A DNA stretch of 64,000 nt from JAGVSZ01 sp035456405 (lineage in GTDB: Bacteria; Pseudomonadota; Gammaproteobacteria; Burkholderiales; SG8-39): positions 54,991 through 118,990 of the forward strand of contig DATIDG010000106.1 of NCBI GenBank assembly GCA_035456405.1. The letters are read 5' to 3'. How positions within the stretch are numbered: position 1 is the stretch's first letter; every line of letters starts with the position of its first letter. This document shows positions 59,789 through 64,000 of this stretch, in pieces. The position numbers were made by a program, and so were the translations under genes. The notes beneath the pieces are model-generated. The model did no database searches and had not been told where the DNA came from. It saw only the letters and a list, made by a program, of their open reading frames with translations.

Positions 59789-62103
59789 GTGCCGTCGCCA
59801 CGTCCCCCGTCGTCACCCGTCGCGCGATCCGCGTCCGCGGCGCCGTGCAGGGCGTGGGTTTCCGTCCCTTCGTCTGGCGCCTCGCGCACGAGTTGCGCCT
59901 GGATGGCTTCGTGCGCAACGATGCGCAAGGTATCGCGATCGAGGTGCAGGGCGACGCGGTCACGCTCGACCGCTTCCTCGACCGGCTGAGCGGCGAGGCG
60001 CCGCCGCTTGCACGCATCGACGCCATCGAAGCGCGCGTCGCGCCGCCGCGAGGCGCCAGCGGCTTCGCGATCGAGCCGAGTGTCGCCGGCCCGGTGCGCA
60101 CCGGGGTCGCCGCGGATGCGGCGGTCTGCGACGACTGTCTGGGCGAACTCCTCGATCCGCGCGACCGGCGGTACCGCCATGCATTCATCAACTGCACCCA
60201 GTGCGGCCCGCGGTACACGATCACCAGCCGGCTGCCTTACGACCGTCCGCACACCAGCATGCGCGCGTTCCCGCTCTGCGAGCCGTGCGCGGCCGAGTAT
60301 CGCGATCCGGCGACGCGACGGTTCCATGCGCAACCGAACGCCTGCCCCGACTGCGGGCCGCGGCTCGCGCTGCACGGTCCCGACGGCGCGCGCATCGACG
60401 GGGTCGACCCGATCGCCGCCGCCGTGGCGCGCCTCACCCGCGGCGAGATCCTCGCCATCAAGGGGCTCGGCGGCCATCACCTCGCCTGCAACGCCCGCGA
60501 CGCGCGGGCCGTCTCACGGCTCCGCGAGCGCAAGCACCGCGAGGAGAAGCCGTTCGCGATCATGATTGCGAACGCAGCCTCGCTCGCGCCCTTCGCCGTG
60601 GCCGACGGCGCGGGCCGCGCGCTGCTCGAGTCACGCGAGCGGCCGATCGTGCTCCTCCGCAAGACGCCGGACGCCGACCGGCTGTCGCCCGGCGTCGCGC
60701 CCGGGCTCGCCTGGCTGGGCGCGATGCTGCCGTACACCCCGCTCCAGTACCTGCTCTTCCACGAAGCGGCGGGCCGTCCGGCGGGCACCGCCTGGCTCGC
60801 CGCGCCGCAGCCGCTCGCGCTCGTGATGACGAGCGCGAACCCCGGCGGCGAGCCGCTCGTGACCGACGAGGAGGAGGCGTTCCACCGCCTGGCCGGTATC
60901 GCCGACGCGTTCCTCCTCCACGACCGCGCGATCGTCGTGCGCTGCGACGACAGCGTTGTGCGCAGCGAGCACGGCGCGCCGGCCTTCGTTCGCCGTGCAC
61001 GCGGGTTCACGCCGGTCCCGATCAAGCTCTGCGGGGACGGCCCGTCGATCCTCGCGACCGGCGCTTTCCTGAAGAACGCGGTGTGCGTCACGCGCGGGGA
61101 CGAGGCGTTCGTGTCGCAGCACGTCGGCGACCTCGACAACGCGCCGACCTGCCGGGCGCTCGAGGAGGTCGCGGCGCACCTGATCAGGGTGCTCGACGTC
61201 GAGCCGGAGGCGGTCGCGCACGACCTTCATCCCGATTTCTACAGCACGAGCTTCGCGACGGCGTTCGCGCGCGACCGGGGCATCCCCGCCATCGGCGTAC
61301 AGCATCACCACGCGCACATCGCAGCGGTCGCCGCGGAGCACGGCGTTGACGCGCCGGTCCTCGGCCTCGCGCTCGACGGCGTCGGCCTCGGCACCGACGG
61401 CGGAGCATGGGGCGGCGAGCTGCTGTCGGTCCACGGCGCCAAGATGACTCGCATCGGGCATCTGCGTTCGCTGCGATTGCCGGGCGGCGATCGCGCCGCG
61501 CGCGAGCCGTGGCGCATGGCCGCGTCCGCGCTGCATGCGCTCGGGCGCGCCGGCGAGATCGTGCGGCGATTCGATGTCCCAGGCGCGGCGACGATCGCGA
61601 AGATGCTCGGCCGCGGCGTCAACTCTCCGCCGACGTCGAGCGCGGGACGCTGGTTCGACGCGGCGGCCGGCCTGCTCGGCGTGCGCGCGGTGAGCGCCTA
61701 CGAGGGCCAGGCGGCGATGCTGCTCGAAGGGCTCGCCGACTGGTACGGTGCGGTCGCACCGCTCGCCGCGGGCTGGGCGATGAGCGACGACGGCGTCCTC
61801 GACCTGCTGCCGCTTGCAGCCGCGCTGGCCGACATGGACGACGCGGCGCACGGTGCGGCGCTCTTCCACGCCACGCTCTGCGCCGCGCTTGCCGAGTGGG
61901 CGAGCGTGGCCGCGCGCCGCGCCGGCGTCGACACCGTCGCGCTGGGCGGCGGCTGCTTCATGAACCGGATCCTTGCGACGCGTCTGCACGCGCAGCTCGA
62001 GGGGCTCGGCCTGAACGTGCTCGAGGCGCGCCAGGCGCCGCCGAACGACGGCGGGATCGCGCTCGGCCAGGCGGCCGTCGCGCGTGCGATCGGGAGGACC
62101 TGA
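59785..62103 (+). CDS. hypF: Carbamoyltransferase HypF
   Basis: 772 residues. Domains in order: acylphosphatase (about 14-98; VRGAVQGVGFRPFVWRLA), two zinc fingers (CDDCLGELLDPRDRRYRH ... CTQCG; CEPC ... CPDCG), a YrdC-like domain (about 210-395; IKGLGGHHLACNARD, KPFAIMI), and the kinase-like carbamoyltransferase domain (GVQHHHAHIAAVAAEHG, ALDGVGLGTDGGAWGGEL, ALGGGCFMN). It makes the cyanide ligands of the active-site iron from carbamoyl phosphate with HypE. Full length. Confidence 0.95.
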   Translation: MSAVATSPVVTRRAIRVRGAVQGVGFRPFVWRLAHELRLDGFVRNDAQGIAIEVQGDAVTLDRFLDRLSGEAPPLARIDAIEARVAPPRGASGFAIEPSVAGPVRTGVAADAAVCDDCLGELLDPRDRRYRHAFINCTQCGPRYTITSRLPYDRPHTSMRAFPLCEPCAAEYRDPATRRFHAQPNACPDCGPRLALHGPDGARIDGVDPIAAAVARLTRGEILAIKGLGGHHLACNARDARAVSRLRERKHREEKPFAIMIANAASLAPFAVADGAGRALLESRERPIVLLRKTPDADRLSPGVAPGLAWLGAMLPYTPLQYLLFHEAAGRPAGTAWLAAPQPLALVMTSANPGGEPLVTDEEEAFHRLAGIADAFLLHDRAIVVRCDDSVVRSEHGAPAFVRRARGFTPVPIKLCGDGPSILATGAFLKNAVCVTRGDEAFVSQHVGDLDNAPTCRALEEVAAHLIRVLDVEPEAVAHDLHPDFYSTSFATAFARDRGIPAIGVQHHHAHIAAVAAEHGVDAPVLGLALDGVGLGTDGGAWGGELLSVHGAKMTRIGHLRSLRLPGGDRAAREPWRMAASALHALGRAGEIVRRFDVPGAATIAKMLGRGVNSPPTSSAGRWFDAAAGLLGVRAVSAYEGQAAMLLEGLADWYGAVAPLAAGWAMSDDGVLDLLPLAAALADMDDAAHGAALFHATLCAALAEWASVAARRAGVDTVALGGGCFMNRILATRLHAQLEGLGLNVLEARQAPPNDGGIALGQAAVARAIGRT

Positions 62104-62105
62104 CG

Positions 62106-62327
62106 ATGTGCCTCGCCGTTCCCGTGCTGGTCGTGAAGCGCCTCGACGGCGACGACGCGATCATCGATGCGGGCGGCGTACGCAAGCAGGTGTCGCTCGC
62201 CCTGGTGCCGGAGGCGCGCGAAGGCGACTACGTCATCGTGCACGTCGGCTACGCGATCAGCCGGCTCGACACGGACGAAGCCCTCAAGACGCTCGCGCTC
62301 TTCGCCGGAATGGAGTCGGCCGCATGA
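62106..62327 (+). CDS. hypC: Hydrogenase maturation chaperone HypC
   Basis: 73 residues, MCLAVPVLVVKRL with essential Cys2, then YVIVHVGYAISRLDTDEALKT, typical of HypC. It binds HypD and carries the Fe(CN)2CO unit to the large subunit. Starts 2 bp after hypF and overlaps hypD by 4 bp. A second family member, hupF, lies at 54814. Confidence 0.95.
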   Translation: MCLAVPVLVVKRLDGDDAIIDAGGVRKQVSLALVPEAREGDYVIVHVGYAISRLDTDEALKTLALFAGMESAA

Positions 62328-63523
62328 AGTATGTCGACGAGTTCCGCGACGGCGATCTCGCACGCATCCTCGCCGGCCGGATCGCGCGGGCGGTCGAATC
62401 GCGCCGCCGGTACCGCTTCATGGAGTTCTGCGGCGGCCACACGCATGCGATCTCGCGCTATGGCGTAACCGATCTTCTGCCTGCGAGCATTGAGATGGTG
62501 CACGGTCCCGGCTGCCCGGTCTGCGTGCTGCCGATCGGGCGGATCGACAACGCTATCGCGCTCGCCCTCGAGCATGGCGCGATCCTGTGCACCTACGCCG
62601 ATACGATGCGCGTGCCGGCCTCCGAGCGCTCCAGCCTGGCGAAGGCAAAGGCCGCCGGCGCCGACATCCGCATGGTTTACTCGGCCGCTGACGCGCTGCG
62701 CATCGCGCGCGACGACCCGGCCCGCGAGGTGGTGTTCTTCGCGATCGGGTTCGAGACCACCACGCCGCCGACCGCCATCGCGATCCTCGAAGCCGACCGC
62801 GCCGGCCTCGCCAACTTCTCGGTGTTCTGCAACCACGTCGTCACGCCCGCTGCGATCGCGAACATCCTCGAATCGCCCCAGGTGCGCGACATCGGCACCG
62901 TGCCGCTCGACGGCTTCGTCGGGCCGGCGCACGTCTCGTGCGTGATCGGCAGCCAGCCCTACGAGTACTTCGCCGCGGAGTACGCGAAGCCGGTGGTGAT
63001 CGCCGGCTTCGAGCCGCTCGACGTGATGCAGGCGGTGCTGATGCTGGTCGAGCAGGCGAACGACGGCCGTCACGAGGTCGAGAACGAGTTTTCGCGCGCG
63101 GTCACGCGCGCAGGGAACGCGAAGGCGAAGGCGCTGGTGGCGGAAGTATTCGAGCTGCGCCGCTCCTTCGAATGGCGCGGACTGGGCGAAGTCCCATATA
63201 GCGCGCTGCGGATCAAGACGAGGTACGAGCGCTTCGATGCCGAGAAGCGCTTCGGAATCGCGTACCGCCCGGTCGCGGACAACAAGGCATGCGAATGCGG
63301 CGCGATCCTGCGCGGCGCGAAGCGGCCGAAGGACTGCAAGGTGTTCGGCACGGTCTGCACGCCCGAGAACCCGATCGGGTCGTGCATGGTGTCGAGCGAG
63401 GGCGCGTGCGCGGCGTACTACACGTATGGGCGCTTCCGCGATCTACAGCGGGCGACAGAGGTCACAGAGAACACAGAGCGCACAGAGAAAGGCAAGAGAG
63501 CCGCCGGAGGCGTAATTGCATGA
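62324..63523 (+). CDS. hypD: Hydrogenase maturation protein HypD, with C-terminal extension from a repeat
   Basis: 399 residues. Key cysteines: FMEFCGGHTHAISRYG, HGPGCPVCVLP, FCNHV and the [4Fe-4S]-binding C-terminal part (CECGAILRG, DCKVFGTVCTPENPIGSCMV). It is the scaffold for the Fe(CN)2CO unit with HypC. Normal HypD proteins end soon after SSEGACAAYYTYGRF (about residue 370). Here the frame runs on into the ACAGAG repeat and adds about 25 residues (RATEVTENTERTEKG...), encoded directly by the repeat. Confidence 0.93.
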   Translation: MKYVDEFRDGDLARILAGRIARAVESRRRYRFMEFCGGHTHAISRYGVTDLLPASIEMVHGPGCPVCVLPIGRIDNAIALALEHGAILCTYADTMRVPASERSSLAKAKAAGADIRMVYSAADALRIARDDPAREVVFFAIGFETTTPPTAIAILEADRAGLANFSVFCNHVVTPAAIANILESPQVRDIGTVPLDGFVGPAHVSCVIGSQPYEYFAAEYAKPVVIAGFEPLDVMQAVLMLVEQANDGRHEVENEFSRAVTRAGNAKAKALVAEVFELRRSFEWRGLGEVPYSALRIKTRYERFDAEKRFGIAYRPVADNKACECGAILRGAKRPKDCKVFGTVCTPENPIGSCMVSSEGACAAYYTYGRFRDLQRATEVTENTERTEKGKRAAGGVIA

Positions 63524-63575
63524 ATTGTCGCGCTTCTCTCCATGATCTCTGTGTCCCCTTTGGTCGCTTTCCGGG
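63451..63575. repeat. ACAGAG-type dispersed repeat, copy 2, overlapping the hypD 3' end
   Basis: Left half: GCGACAGAGGTCACAGAGAA and further CACAGAG units (to about 63490). Right half: ATCTCTGTGTCCCCTTTGGT ending with GTCGC (63563-63567), complementary to GCGAC at 63452-63456. It is the same element and orientation as 7893-7999. It contains the hypD stop codon and most of the 59-bp hypD-hypE gap. Confidence 0.65.
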
Positions 63576-63582
63576 GTAACGT

Positions 63583-64000
63583 GTGAGCGCAGTAAGAAAC
63601 GACTACGTCCGCCCGATCGACTTCAGGTCGGGCCGCGTGGACATGGGCCACGGCGCCGGCGGTCGCGCGATGGCGCAGCTCATCGACGAGCTGTTCGTCG
63701 CAGCGTTCGACAACGAATGGCTGCGACAGCTCAACGACCAGGCCTGCTTCGCCGTGATGACGGGCAGGATGGTGATGGCGACCGACAGCCACGTCGTGAC
63801 GCCGCTCTTCTTTCCCGGCGGCGACATCGGCTGCCTCTCGGTGCACGGCACGGTCAACGACGTGGCGATGTCGGGCGCGAAGCCGCTGTACCTGAGCGCG
63901 AGCTTCATCATCGAAGAAGGTTTTCCACTGATCGAGCTGCAGCGCATCGTGCGGTCCATGGCCGCGGCGTCGCGCGAGGCCGGTGTGCCCGTGGTCACCG
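63583..64000 (+). CDS. hypE: Hydrogenase maturation protein HypE, 5' part
   Basis: Incomplete: the frame is open to the end of the window (139 codons). GTG start at 63583 within AACGTGTGAGC; no clear Shine-Dalgarno sequence because the repeat element lies directly upstream, so the start is tentative. The product begins VDMGHGAGGRAMAQLIDELF and continues ATDSHVVTPLFFPGGDIGCL, HGTVNDVAMSGAKPLYLSAS, all classic HypE N-terminal (PurM-like) motifs. HypE dehydrates the thiocarbamate formed by HypF to the thiocyanate that supplies cyanide ligands. Confidence 0.93.
   Translation, partial: MSAVRNDYVRPIDFRSGRVDMGHGAGGRAMAQLIDELFVAAFDNEWLRQLNDQACFAVMTGRMVMATDSHVVTPLFFPGGDIGCLSVHGTVNDVAMSGAKPLYLSASFIIEEGFPLIELQRIVRSMAAASREAGVPVVT

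Noticed and set aside
58369..63583. A second, incomplete hydrogenase because two HypC-type genes are present
   Set aside because: hupF and hypC have distinct roles in operons of this type; there is only one set of structural genes.

Overview
The window is very GC-rich, densely packed proteobacterial chromosome: about 67 protein genes, no rRNA or tRNA genes, and no insertion sequence or prophage that I can see. Gene content suggests a metabolically versatile betaproteobacterium (Burkholderiales-like; this is inference). It carries aromatic-acid activation, several carboxylate and sugar transport/catabolism operons, a form IA RuBisCO Calvin-cycle operon and an oxygen-tolerant uptake [NiFe]-hydrogenase with its maturation genes. 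The last two together are what a facultative hydrogen-oxidising chemolithoautotroph needs.

Layout. 1-4149 (+): end of a 4-hydroxybenzoyl-CoA reductase beta subunit, a rubrerythrin/acyl-CoA-ligase fusion, then a LigA/LigB-type ring-cleavage dioxygenase; the gap between ligase and dioxygenase holds a decayed minus-strand acetamidase/formamidase tail. 4239-9997 (-): RidA protein, 3-hydroxyanthranilate-dioxygenase-type cupin, IlvD/Edd dehydratase, HMG-CoA-lyase-like enzyme, short-chain dehydrogenase and MetE-like protein. 10322-12133 (+): dihaem cytochrome c lipoprotein and a small secreted protein. 12146-16030: acyl-CoA synthetase (-), diverging from an MDR dehydrogenase and a family III CoA-transferase (+). 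16038-23121 (-): an apparent operon of lactonase (SMP-30), GntR regulator, two dehydrogenases, TRAP transporter and ABM protein. 23243-28190 (-): a carbohydrate ABC transporter plus an RraA-like gene. 28457-30100 (+): dehydrogenase and FAH hydrolase resembling the end of the non-phosphorylative deoxy-sugar-acid route. A GTATAC-centred palindrome lies in front of both minus-strand operons, suggesting one GntR regulon. 30228-33738: dadA, speD, nudC and a beta-hydroxyacid dehydrogenase.

33770-46754: divergent cbbR, then cbbL-cbbS-cbbA-cbbY-cbbF-cbbP-cbbT-gap-pgk-pyk, an almost complete Calvin cycle with a strong inverted repeat in the cbbR/cbbL gap. No RuBisCO activase gene (cbbQ/cbbO or cbbX) is in the run. 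46771-49804: epimerase, two-domain GNAT and DapA-like protein. 49963-64000: hyaA-hyaB-hyaC, a HigA-like regulator, then hyaD-hupF-hyaE-hyaF-hupI-hupJ-hupK-hypA-hypB-hypF-hypC-hypD-hypE (hypE cut by the window end). Two FNR/ANR-type boxes precede the two hydrogenase transcription blocks. A dispersed ACAGAG repeat occurs twice, at 7.9 kb and 63.5 kb; the second copy has been read into the 3' end of hypD.
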